A stretch of 5,416 nt of DNA from an uncultured Bordetella sp. (GTDB taxonomy: Bacteria > Pseudomonadota > Gammaproteobacteria > Burkholderiales > Burkholderiaceae_B): contig CALGFL010000274.1 in the NCBI GenBank assembly GCA_937881145.1, positions 1 to 5,416 on the forward strand, given 5' to 3'. Positions 1 to 5,416 of the stretch are shown in pieces. The notes below the pieces were generated by a model. That model did no database searches. It saw nothing but the letters and a program-made list of their open reading frames with translations, and was not told the origin of the DNA. Position 1 is the first letter of the stretch; each line of letters starts with the position of its first letter. Both the position numbers and the translations under genes were made by a program.

Positions 1-1214
1 CTGGCGAACAGCACTTCGGCCGGGCCGTGCATCTTGGGTTTGACGATGTAGATGGACCCCGTGCGCGAGTTGCGCTTGAGCGCCAGGTCGCGCATGGCGG
101 CCAGCGAAGTGACCACGGCGTCCAGAATGCCTTCGGGCAGCTCGCGGCCTTGCTCGTCGAGCACGGCCGGGTTGGTCATCAGGTGGCCCACGTTGCGGAT
201 CAGCATCAGCGAACGCCCATGCAGCGTGAGGCTGCCGCCTTCAGGCGTGGCGTAGACGCGGTCGGGGTTCATGCGGCGCGTGATGGTCTTGCCGTTCTTG
301 ACGAGGTCTTCCGTCAGGTCGCCTTTGATCAGGCCCAGCCAATTGCGATAGATATGCACCTTGTCTTCGGCGTCGACGGCGGTTACCGAGTCTTCGCAGT
401 CCATGATGGTGCTGACGGCGGCTTCGACGACCACGTCTTTCACGCCGGCCGCGTCAGTCTTGCCGATGGCGTGGTTGCGGTCGATCTGGATCTCGAAATG
501 CAGGCCGTTGTTGACGAGCAGGATGGCCGAGGGTTGCGCGGCATCGCCCTGATAGCCGGCGAATTTTCCGGGCGACTGCAGGCCGGTTTCGCCTTGCGCG
601 GTCGTCACGACCAGTTTGCCGTCGCGCACCGTGTAGCCGGTGGCCTGGGCGTGCGAGCCCCGAGCCAGCGGCGCCGCCTGATCGAGAAAGGCGCGCGCGC
701 GGGCGATGACGGCCTGGCCGCGTTTGGGATTGAAGCCGCTGGTGGGCGCCAGGTCGCCGGTCTGGGCGATGGCGTCGGTGCCGTAGAGCGCGTCGTACAG
801 GCTGCCCCAGCGCGCGTTGGCGGCGTTCAGCGCGTAGCGCGCGTTGGAGGCGGGCACCACGAGCTGCGGCCCGGCCTGCACGGCGAACTCGGCATCGACG
901 TTGGCCGTGCGGATCTTGACCTGGGCCGGCACCGGCACCAGATAACCGATGCTCTCCAGAAAGGCGCGGTAGGCCGAATGATCGGCGATCGGGCCGGGAT
1001 GGGCGCGATGCCAGTCATCGAGCTGTTGCTGGAAGCGGTCGCGCTGGGCCAGCAGTTCGCGGTTGCGCGGCGCCAGATCGTGCGCCAGGGCCGAGAAGCC
1101 CTTCCAGAACGAGGCGCTGTCCAGCTCGGTACCGGGCAGGGCTTCCTGTTCGATGAAATCGTAGAGAGGCTTGGCTACCTGCAGGCCGTATTGATTGATG
1201 CGGGAAGTCGTCAT
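1..1214 (-). CDS. glcB: Malate synthase G, N-terminal 404 codons (runs off left edge)
   Basis: Malate synthase G condenses glyoxylate with acetyl-CoA to give malate in the cytoplasm, the last step of glycolate/glyoxylate use. The minus-strand frame opens at ATG 1214 ([11 protein letters not shown]) and stays open to the window edge. The family is about 720 residues, so roughly the last 320 codons lie outside. Visible landmarks are [15 protein letters not shown] near residue 30, [20 protein letters not shown] followed by [11 protein letters not shown] in the N-terminal third, DCEDS at 272-276, [16 protein letters not shown] around 340 (R340 matches the active-site arginine, R338 in E. coli numbering), and IVKPKMHGP at 390-398. 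The magnesium ligands and the catalytic aspartate (D631 in E. coli) lie beyond the edge, so activity cannot be judged. No Shine-Dalgarno sequence precedes the start. The start is chosen because the N-terminus matches the family and no upstream ATG fits. It is divergent from glcC and probably controlled by it. Confidence 0.97.
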   Translation of the reverse strand, partial: MTTSRINQYGLQVAKPLYDFIEQEALPGTELDSASFWKGFSALAHDLAPRNRELLAQRDRFQQQLDDWHRAHPGPIADHSAYRAFLESIGYLVPVPAQVKIRTANVDAEFAVQAGPQLVVPASNARYALNAANARWGSLYDALYGTDAIAQTGDLAPTSGFNPKRGQAVIARARAFLDQAAPLARGSHAQATGYTVRDGKLVVTTAQGETGLQSPGKFAGYQGDAAQPSAILLVNNGLHFEIQIDRNHAIGKTDAAGVKDVVVEAAVSTIMDCEDSVTAVDAEDKVHIYRNWLGLIKGDLTEDLVKNGKTITRRMNPDRVYATPEGGSLTLHGRSLMLIRNVGHLMTNPAVLDEQGRELPEGILDAVVTSLAAMRDLALKRNSRTGSIYIVKPKMHGPAEVLFA

Positions 1215-1327
1215 GGCGCGTTTCGCAGAAGTGGATCGTGGGGCGCCGCCGGACGTGTTGCCATCGCTTGTGCGGCGCAATGCAAATAATGGCGGGGCGA
1301 GGCGGGGCTGTCCATATCAAAACCCCT

Positions 1328-1338
1328 TGGTCATACCA
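1328..1338. promoter_or_regulatory. GlcC (FadR-family) operator, copy 1
   Basis: TGGTCATACCA has perfect 4-base arms (TGGT/ACCA) around a 3-base centre and fits the FadR-subfamily consensus TNGTNNNACNA. It is part of a 13-base word (TTGGTCATACCAG, 1327-1339) repeated exactly at 1434-1446. It lies on the glcB side of the divergent region, downstream of the candidate glcB -10 element. Binding by GlcC is inferred from the neighbouring regulator gene. Confidence 0.7.
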
Positions 1339-1349
1339 GTTTTTCCGGA

Positions 1350-1360
1350 GCCGAATCGGC
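1350..1360. repeat. Perfect short inverted repeat between the operators
   Basis: GCCGAATCGGC has 5-base arms around a single A. It does not fit the FadR-family consensus. It lies between the first operator and the candidate promoters, so it could be a site for a second regulator or a small structure in the glcB leader. No function can be assigned from the sequence. Confidence 0.3.
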
Positions 1361-1365
1361 AGGGT

Positions 1366-1395
1366 TTGGGATTTCCCCTTATATTTCAGTATATT
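1366..1395 (+). promoter_or_regulatory. Candidate sigma-70 promoter for glcC
   Basis: TTGGGA (1366-1371, 4 of 6 bases of TTGACA) and TATATT (1390-1395, 5 of 6 of TATAAT) are separated by 18 bases. The predicted transcript start near 1402 would give a leader of about 88 bases. The second operator would then lie inside the leader (near +38) and the first upstream, an arrangement that would allow autorepression. This is assigned by eye only. Confidence 0.35.
1378..1383 (-). promoter_or_regulatory. Candidate -10 element of the glcB promoter
   Basis: On the minus strand this reads TATAAG, in the most AT-rich part of the divergent region and overlapping the candidate glcC promoter. No good -35 hexamer lies 16-18 bases upstream (AGAGCT at 17), as expected of an activator-dependent promoter. 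With a start near 1371, the second operator would be centred near -69. TATACT at 1388-1393 is an alternative with an equally poor -35. Confidence 0.25.
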
Positions 1396-1418
1396 GGTGT
1401 AGCTCTTTCGCTCTTTCC

Positions 1419-1429
1419 TGGTTTAACCT
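1419..1429. promoter_or_regulatory. Degenerate third FadR-type half-matched operator
   Basis: TGGTTTAACCT matches TNGTNNNACNA except at the last base and contains the inverted repeat GGTT-T-AACC. Its centre is 16 bases from the centre of the strong operator at 1435-1445. It may be a weaker auxiliary GlcC site, but a single degenerate match of this length can arise by chance. Confidence 0.3.
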
Positions 1430-1434
1430 GACAT

Positions 1435-1445
1435 TGGTCATACCA
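1435..1445. promoter_or_regulatory. GlcC (FadR-family) operator, copy 2
   Basis: TGGTCATACCA, identical to the copy at 1328-1338, lies 45 bases before the glcC start codon. The two centres (1333 and 1440) are 107 bases apart, close to a whole number of helical turns, so dimers bound at both could sit on the same face of the DNA. Exact duplication of a consensus-matching word in a short divergent region beside a FadR-family gene is the main support. Confidence 0.7.
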
Positions 1446-1489
1446 GCAAGAGCGGGCCGATTCATCGCACCCGATTTTCGGAAGAAACC

Positions 1490-2254
1490 ATGGACATGAA
1501 AGCCGAGCAGCCCGCCCGCCTGGTGGCCGACGCCGTCGCCGAGCGCATCGAAGGCCTCATTGCCGACGGCGTGCTCAAGAGCGGGCAACTCCTGCCGTCC
1601 GAACGCCGCCTCACCGACAAGCTCGGCGTGTCGCGCACCGCGCTGCGCGAAGGCCTGCGCCTGCTGCGCGCGCGCGGCATCATCCATACCCAGCAGGGCC
1701 GGGGCTCTTACGTGTCGCAGATCGCGCAGGTCGACGCCGAGCCGCTGGTGCATCTGTTCCAGTCGCAGCCCCGCACGCTTTACGACCTGCTCGAAGTGCG
1801 CGCCCTGCTCGAGGGCGAATCGGCCCGCCTGGCCGCCTTGCGCGGCACCGAGATCGACTTCATCATGATCCGGCGCCGCTATGAAGCCATGCTCGCCGAG
1901 CACGGGCAGGAAACAGGCACGGCCAAACACGCGCATCTGGACCATGCTTTTCACTTGTCGATCTGCGAGGCTTCGCACAACCCGGTGCTGGTGCACACGC
2001 TGCAGGCGCTCAACGACCTGATGCTGGGCTCGGTGTTCGCCTGCGTCAACAATCTCTACCACCGCGAGCCGCACAAGCGCGAGATCGACAAGCAGCATGC
2101 CGACCTGTTCCATGCCGTCGTCAATCGCCAGCCCGAGCAGGCGCACCGCGCCGCGACCGCACATGTGGACAACGTGCGCAAAAGCCTGAGCGAGATCGAG
2201 CAGGAAGAACAGCGCCTGGTGCGGGCGACGCGGCGGCTTGAGGGGTGGGCTTAG
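1490..2254 (+). CDS. glcC: Glycolate-responsive GntR/FadR-family regulator GlcC
   Basis: This 254-residue protein has a winged helix-turn-helix at about residues 10-77 (LLPSERRLTDKLGVSRTALR, then the wing GRGSYV) and an all-helical FCD ligand-binding domain at about 95-235. The FCD metal/ligand residues are visible as D151-x3-H155 in LDHAFHLSICEASHNPVL, then H203 and H225. Long stretches such as QPRTLYDLLEVRALLEGESA and SVFACVNNLYHR match E. coli GlcC, which activates glycolate genes in response to glycolate. The length is also normal for GlcC. Start ATG 1490 follows GGAAG (1480-1484) at 5 bases; ATG 1496 is a possible second start. It is divergent from glcB with twin operators between them, so it probably controls glcB and itself. 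Its stop is 7 bases from the converging antitoxin remnant. Confidence 0.95.
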   Translation: MDMKAEQPARLVADAVAERIEGLIADGVLKSGQLLPSERRLTDKLGVSRTALREGLRLLRARGIIHTQQGRGSYVSQIAQVDAEPLVHLFQSQPRTLYDLLEVRALLEGESARLAALRGTEIDFIMIRRRYEAMLAEHGQETGTAKHAHLDHAFHLSICEASHNPVLVHTLQALNDLMLGSVFACVNNLYHREPHKREIDKQHADLFHAVVNRQPEQAHRAATAHVDNVRKSLSEIEQEEQRLVRATRRLEGWA

Positions 2255-2261
2255 GAACGGA

Positions 2262-2468
2262 TCACGCCGGTTCGGGCTGCAATTTCGCGGCCCATCCCGA
2301 TTTTTTCGAACATAGGACGATGCGCTGCTTTTGCGCGCGCTCGATCGTCGTGTTGATGCGTTCGACAGCCGATGCGATCGGCAGTTCTCCTTCAGCGTGG
2401 GCCAGATAAAGCAGCCGTATCAGTTTGCCGGCCCACGGCGGGATATTGCCGTCGGTGTAGTGATACAT
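2262..2468 (-). CDS. Shrunken HTH antitoxin remnant, 68 residues, central domain missing
   Basis: The frame starts at ATG 2468 after a good Shine-Dalgarno sequence (GAGGA, 2476-2480, 7 bases away) and ends at TGA 2262. It opens with MYHYTDGN and passes directly to IPPWAGKLIRLLYLAHAEGE, then VERINTTIERAQ and a tail ending GWAAKLQPEPA. From memory of the family, the HTH antitoxins encoded next to DUF4258 toxins begin with MYHYT and end with a segment like PKWADRLLRLLY plus a short helix. Between these ends they carry roughly 80-90 residues including the helix-turn-helix. Here those ends are fused in frame and the DNA-binding part is absent, so it cannot act as a normal antitoxin or autorepressor. 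It lies 2 bases after the toxin remnant, the usual toxin-then-antitoxin order. It may be untranslated; alternatively it is a separate short family that I do not know. Confidence 0.5.
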   Translation of the reverse strand: MYHYTDGNIPPWAGKLIRLLYLAHAEGELPIASAVERINTTIERAQKQRIVLCSKKSGWAAKLQPEPA

Positions 2469-2470
2469 GC

Positions 2471-2607
2471 CTATGTCCTCATAACCGCCATCACGGTGAT
2501 GATCCCCTTTTGTAGCGTGTCCAACACCATAGGATCGCTGATCTTTCGCTGTTGCATGCGTTCGCGGGCATGTTTTACGAAGACAAGGCGAGCGGATCTG
2601 TCGCCAT
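2471..2607 (-). pseudogene. Decayed DUF4258-type toxin gene
   Basis: In the frame ending at TAG 2471 the sequence reads LVFVKHARERMQQRKISDP, then MVLDTLQKG and IITVMAVMRT. The F-x-KHARERM-x-x-R-x-IS motif is the hallmark of the DUF4258 N-terminus, a RelE-like putative toxin family usually 70-100 residues long. The normal middle, with its conserved basic/aromatic strand region, is missing: the first helix passes straight to what looks like the final strand (IITVMAV). There is no ATG, GTG or TTG in frame upstream of the motif as far as 2620. ATG 2607 reads MATDPLA in the neighbouring frame and hits TAA at 2575-2577, so one lost base near 2587 would explain the break. G+C is clearly lower here (29 of 60 at 2461-2520) than in ubiA (41 of 60 at 3901-3960), suggesting foreign origin. 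Family assignment is from memory. Confidence 0.6.
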
Positions 2608-2616
2608 TTGCGGCGT

Positions 2617-3207
2617 CTAAACCCGCTGCGCCACGACGCGATAAACGCGCTTGCCGGAGGACTGATTGACCGTGTCTTCGCTGAACACGATGCGGGTGCC
2701 TGGCAGATTGTCGAGAACGAGCGACGCATCGAAAGCGGAATAAAGCCGGCCGGTCTTGTCCCGCACGTCCGCACCCTCGGTCACGCGCCAGCTCAGGTAG
2801 AGCATGCCGCCCGGCTTCAAGAGGGCCACCAGGTGCCAGCAGGCCGATGCAATCTGCGCGATCGGCAGGTGCATGATCACCGTTTCGCACAGCACGTTGT
2901 CGAACGTGCCGTCTTCGATCTCACGCAGTTCGGGCAGCGAGGCCGTCTTGAACACGCCTTGCGCAAAAGCCAGCCGCGCGCGTTCCAGCAAACCCTCGGA
3001 CGCGTCGTAGCCCACGGCCGGATAGCCGTTGGCATACAGCCAGGCCGTATCGCGACCCGCCCCGCAGCCGATGTCGGCCGTCATGCCGCCCAGCTTGAAG
3101 AAGCGCCGCAGCCTTTCATACATATCGTCCGGCGCGGGCTGCTCGAGCCATTCGTCGGCGTATTGCGCCGCCGACGCGGTATAGGTGTCGACGGTCGCCT
3201 TGTCCAT
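2617..3207 (-). CDS. Class I SAM-dependent methyltransferase, substrate unknown
   Basis: This 196-residue soluble protein has the Rossmann-type methyltransferase order. Motif I is TADIGCGAGRD (43-52, SAM binding). D68 in VGYDAS ends the second strand and would hold the SAM ribose. FDNVLCETVIMHLP (102-115) is motif II, and ALLKPGGMLYLSWR (128-141) is the motif III region. The length is normal for a minimal class I enzyme with no added substrate domain. It starts at ATG 3207, 16 bases after the ubiA stop and with only a weak ribosome binding site, so it is probably translated from the ubiA transcript. It lacks features that would let me call it UbiE or UbiG, so a role in ubiquinone synthesis is not supported by sequence. 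The closest label is a general methyltransferase-11/25-type protein. Confidence 0.88.
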   Translation of the reverse strand: MDKATVDTYTASAAQYADEWLEQPAPDDMYERLRRFFKLGGMTADIGCGAGRDTAWLYANGYPAVGYDASEGLLERARLAFAQGVFKTASLPELREIEDGTFDNVLCETVIMHLPIAQIASACWHLVALLKPGGMLYLSWRVTEGADVRDKTGRLYSAFDASLVLDNLPGTRIVFSEDTVNQSSGKRVYRVVAQRV

Positions 3208-3223
3208 GCCGGTTTCGCAGAGG

Positions 3224-4147
3224 CTACAGCAGCGCGCCGCCCAGGGCGGCGGCGATCAGGATCACACCCACCCAAAGGTTGGCGCGAAACAGCATGAAGT
3301 TGCGGTCGGGCCGCCGCAGATCGAACACCGCCAGCTGCCAGCCGAAATGCGCGGCCAGCACGGCCATGCCCGCGTAATAGAACCGCCCTGCGCCCAGGCT
3401 ATGCCCCGCCCAGACCCACAGCAGCAGCGTGGCAATGTAGAAACCGCCTATCCACGCTTTGCCCCGATCGGCAAAACGCATGGCCGTGGAATGCAGGTTC
3501 AGGCGGCGGTCGTCGCGCACGTCCACATAGGCATAGATGCTGTCGTAACCCACCTGCCACAGCACCGCGCCCAGCCACATGGCCACGCCGGCCAAGGGCA
3601 GCACACCGCGCGTGTCCGACCACGCCATCAGCATGCCCCAGTTGAAGCAGATGCCCAGCACGACTTGCGGCCAGTAGGTCACGCGCTTGCAGAGGGGGTA
3701 GACGAAGACGAAGGGCAGCACCGCCAGCGCCAGCCAGCGGCTATAGCCATTGATGAAGAACAGCAGGCAGGCGCAGACCGCCAGCTGCCCGACGAGAAAA
3801 GCCACCGCCTGCCGCATGCCGAGCTGGCCGCTGGTCAGGGGCCGAAAGCGCGTACGCTCGACATGCTTGTCGATATCGCGGTCCCACATGTCGTTGACGG
3901 TGCAGCCGATGCCGCGCATCAACAGCGCGCCCAGCGAGAACACGACCAGCCGCTTGAGCGAAGGAAAGCCGCCTGCCGCCTGCACCAGCGCCGCGATGCA
4001 AGGCAGCAGCGTCAGCCACGTGCCGATCGGGCGATCGAGCCGGCACAGGCGCGCATAAGGCCGCCACGACCGCGGCAGCCAGTGCTCGACCCAGTCGTTG
4101 AAAACGATATCGTTCAGATCGGGGGCGGAAGAACTCGTGGAAGTCAT
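3224..4147 (-). CDS. ubiA: 4-hydroxybenzoate polyprenyltransferase UbiA
   Basis: UbiA is an inner-membrane enzyme that joins the polyprenyl chain (octaprenyl in most betaproteobacteria) to 4-hydroxybenzoate, an early step of ubiquinone synthesis. The 307-residue protein carries both aspartate-rich magnesium/diphosphate motifs: NDMWDRDID at 85-93 and YDSIYAYVDVRDD at 201-213. Just before the first helix is the conserved RLDRPIGTWLTLLPC (36-50), and hydrophobic segments fill the remainder to LILIAA-like residues near the C-terminus, consistent with 8-9 membrane helices. E. coli UbiA is 290 residues; the extra length is a short hydrophilic N-terminus from ATG 4147 (MTSTSSSAPD). No clear ribosome binding site precedes it. 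A later start is possible, but the next in-frame ATG is inside the protein core. It lies 29 bases after the aminotransferase stop and 16 bases before the methyltransferase. Confidence 0.95.
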   Translation of the reverse strand: MTSTSSSAPDLNDIVFNDWVEHWLPRSWRPYARLCRLDRPIGTWLTLLPCIAALVQAAGGFPSLKRLVVFSLGALLMRGIGCTVNDMWDRDIDKHVERTRFRPLTSGQLGMRQAVAFLVGQLAVCACLLFFINGYSRWLALAVLPFVFVYPLCKRVTYWPQVVLGICFNWGMLMAWSDTRGVLPLAGVAMWLGAVLWQVGYDSIYAYVDVRDDRRLNLHSTAMRFADRGKAWIGGFYIATLLLWVWAGHSLGAGRFYYAGMAVLAAHFGWQLAVFDLRRPDRNFMLFRANLWVGVILIAAALGGALL

Positions 4148-4176
4148 CACGTCACAACGAAGTACGCCGCCGCCAC

Positions 4177-5376
4177 TCAAACCTTCTGCTTGAGCAACTT
4201 TCCAAGGATCGCGATGCCCGCGCGGATCTTCTCCTCCGGCACCGTCGCGAAGCTCAGGCGCAGGGTGTTGTGCTGCGGCTTGCCGGCAAAGAACGGTCCG
4301 CCCGGCACGAAGGCCACGTTCTGCTCCACCGCCTCGGCCAGTAGCTTCTGCGTATCGATATGCGCAGGCACCGTCACCCACAGGAACATCCCGCCTTCGG
4401 GCTTGGTCCACGTGACGCCGGCCGGAAACTCGCGTTCGATGGCCTCCAGCATGCAGCGGCCCTGCCGGCGATAGATCTCGCGCACATTGGGCAGGTGCTC
4501 GGCCAGGAAGCCGTCCTTGACCGCCTCGTACACCGCCATCTGCGTCAGCGTGGGCGTGTGCAGATCGGTGGCCTGCTTGGCCTGCACCAGCTTGTGGATG
4601 ATCTTGGCGTGCGCGGCGATGAAGCCCAGGCGCAGGCCGGGAGCCAGCACCTTGGAGAACGTGCCCAGGCGGATGACATTGGCGCCGACCTCGGCGCCCA
4701 GCGTCAAGAGGCTCGGTTGGGGCTCGCCGGCATAGCGCAGCTCGCCGTAGGGGTCGTCTTCGATGATGGGGAATTTGAGGCTGGCGGCCTTTTGCACCAG
4801 CGCCTCGCGGCGCGCGCGGTCGAGCGTGCGGCCGGTGGGATTCTGGAAATTGGGCAGCGCGTACAGAAAGCGCGCGCCGGCGGCCAGCTCGGGCGTGATG
4901 GCCTCGGGGATCAGGCCGCCTTCGTCGGTGGCCACCGTGGCGTAGGCGGGCTGGTACTGGCTGAACGACTGCAGGGCGCCCAGATAGGTCGGGTCTTCGA
5001 CCAGCACCTTGCTGCCCTTGTCGATCAGGATCTTGCCCAGCAGATCGAGCGCCTGCTGCGAGCCGGACACGATCAGGATGTTGTCGACCGTCAAGTTCGC
5101 GCCGGTCTTGTTCAGGTCCTGCGCCACCCACTCGCGCAGGGGCTTGTAGCCTTCGGTGGGGCCGTACTGCAAGGCGACCTTGCCGCTGTCGGCCAATACC
5201 TTGTCGAACGTCTCGCGCATCTTCTCCACCGGGAAGCCCGCGGGGGCCGGCAGGCCGCCTGCGAAGGAAATGACCTCGGGTCGTTCGGTGACCTTGAGGA
5301 TTTCGCGTATGGCCGAGCTGGTGAGCTGATTGGCGCGTTCCGAGAAAACGCACTCGGGTTCGTAAGGTTTGTCCAT
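4177..5376 (-). CDS. PLP-dependent class I/II aminotransferase (LysN / 2-aminoadipate type)
   Basis: This 399-residue cytoplasmic aminotransferase has the fold-type I set of residues. ISFAGGLPAPAGFP (36-49) is the substrate loop. QYGPTEGYKPLRE is at 70-82. GSQQALDLLGK (105-115) binds phosphate. NPTG sits at 179-182 with N179 on the cofactor. IIEDDPYGELRY (204-215) contains the pyridine-binding aspartate and Y210. SKVLAPGLRLGF (241-252) carries the Schiff-base lysine K242. R373 in LRLSFA binds the substrate carboxylate. The GGLP, EDDPYGELRY and SKxxAPGLRLG pattern is that of the 2-aminoadipate/LysN and MocR-domain group, which accept 2-aminoadipate, aromatic or branched amino acids; the exact substrate cannot be read here. 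There is no N-terminal HTH, so it is not a MocR regulator. Start ATG 5376 gives the expected N-terminus; the promoter probably lies past the right edge. It is likely the first gene of a string with ubiA. Confidence 0.93.
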   Translation of the reverse strand: MDKPYEPECVFSERANQLTSSAIREILKVTERPEVISFAGGLPAPAGFPVEKMRETFDKVLADSGKVALQYGPTEGYKPLREWVAQDLNKTGANLTVDNILIVSGSQQALDLLGKILIDKGSKVLVEDPTYLGALQSFSQYQPAYATVATDEGGLIPEAITPELAAGARFLYALPNFQNPTGRTLDRARREALVQKAASLKFPIIEDDPYGELRYAGEPQPSLLTLGAEVGANVIRLGTFSKVLAPGLRLGFIAAHAKIIHKLVQAKQATDLHTPTLTQMAVYEAVKDGFLAEHLPNVREIYRRQGRCMLEAIEREFPAGVTWTKPEGGMFLWVTVPAHIDTQKLLAEAVEQNVAFVPGGPFFAGKPQHNTLRLSFATVPEEKIRAGIAILGKLLKQKV

Positions 5377-5416
5377 GGCGGTTTTGACCAGAAAAGAGCC
5401 GAAATAACGACGAAAA

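Noticed and set aside
27..1289. Long plus-strand open frame opposite glcB
   Set aside because: It is a mirror frame of a GC-rich gene. The minus strand encodes unmistakable malate synthase G, and the plus frame has no recognisable motifs.
1315..1329. IHF-like site (TATCAAA then TTG) next to the first operator
   Set aside because: IHF acts at the E. coli glc promoter, which made this tempting, but the spacing to the TTG is one base too long for the consensus.
1471..1481. CCGA-TTT-TCGG hairpin touching the glcC ribosome binding site
   Set aside because: A 4-base stem with a 3-base loop is too weak to argue for translational control.
1379..2164. Long minus-strand open frame opposite glcC
   Set aside because: It is antisense to a clear GlcC with a good ribosome binding site; its low-complexity translation is typical of a shadow frame and it would cover the control region.
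2471..2890. Longer versions (139 and 170 codons) of the two small remnant frames reaching into the methyltransferase gene
   Set aside because: The added N-terminal parts are out-of-phase translations of the methyltransferase; family-like residues appear only below about position 2607.
4023..4038. GATCG-rich palindromic stretch inside ubiA
   Set aside because: It lies in normal UbiA coding sequence and is explained by codon choice in a GC-rich genome.
3185..4474. Plus-strand open frame of 429 codons across ubiA and the aminotransferase end
   Set aside because: It lies opposite two well-supported genes and its translation is rich in H, Q, A and R with no domain, as expected of antisense frames at this base composition.
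3224..5353. 709-codon minus-strand frame that would fuse an upstream segment to UbiA
   Set aside because: Upstream of ATG 4147 the frame only shadows the aminotransferase in another phase; the UbiA homology begins after that ATG.

Overview
The window is GC-rich (about two thirds G+C in the main genes) and looks like chromosomal DNA of a betaproteobacterium, most likely Alcaligenaceae (Bordetella/Achromobacter type). The evidence is the character of the malate synthase G, GlcC, UbiA and aminotransferase proteins, judged from remembered family sequences and not from a search. There is no rRNA, tRNA, CRISPR array, insertion sequence or phage gene.

Layout. Positions 1-1214 (minus) hold the N-terminal 404 codons of malate synthase G (glcB), which runs off the left edge. 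Positions 1215-1489 are a divergent control region. It carries two identical 13-base copies of a FadR/GntR-type operator, one weaker copy between them, and candidate back-to-back promoters. Positions 1490-2254 (plus) encode GlcC, the glycolate-responsive GntR/FadR-family regulator. From 5376 down to 2262 everything reads on the minus strand in one close-packed string: a class I/II PLP aminotransferase (5376-4177), 4-hydroxybenzoate polyprenyltransferase UbiA (4147-3224), a small SAM-dependent methyltransferase (3207-2617), and a decayed toxin-antitoxin-like pair (2607-2262). That string converges on glcC with only 7 bases between stop codons.

How the genes work together. GlcC and malate synthase G form the glycolate/glyoxylate arm: glyoxylate plus acetyl-CoA gives malate, with GlcC sensing glycolate or a related acid and acting on the shared promoter region. 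UbiA makes the first membrane-bound intermediate of ubiquinone. The aminotransferase and methyltransferase are probably co-transcribed with ubiA, but nothing in the sequence ties them to quinone synthesis.

The most unusual part is 2262-2607. This AT-richer patch holds what look like the two ends of a DUF4258-type toxin gene and the two ends of its HTH antitoxin gene, each with its middle missing. The toxin frame has no start codon, while the antitoxin remnant keeps an intact 68-residue frame with a good ribosome binding site. I see no convincing new biological system; this shrunken pair and the duplicated GlcC operators are the points worth checking.
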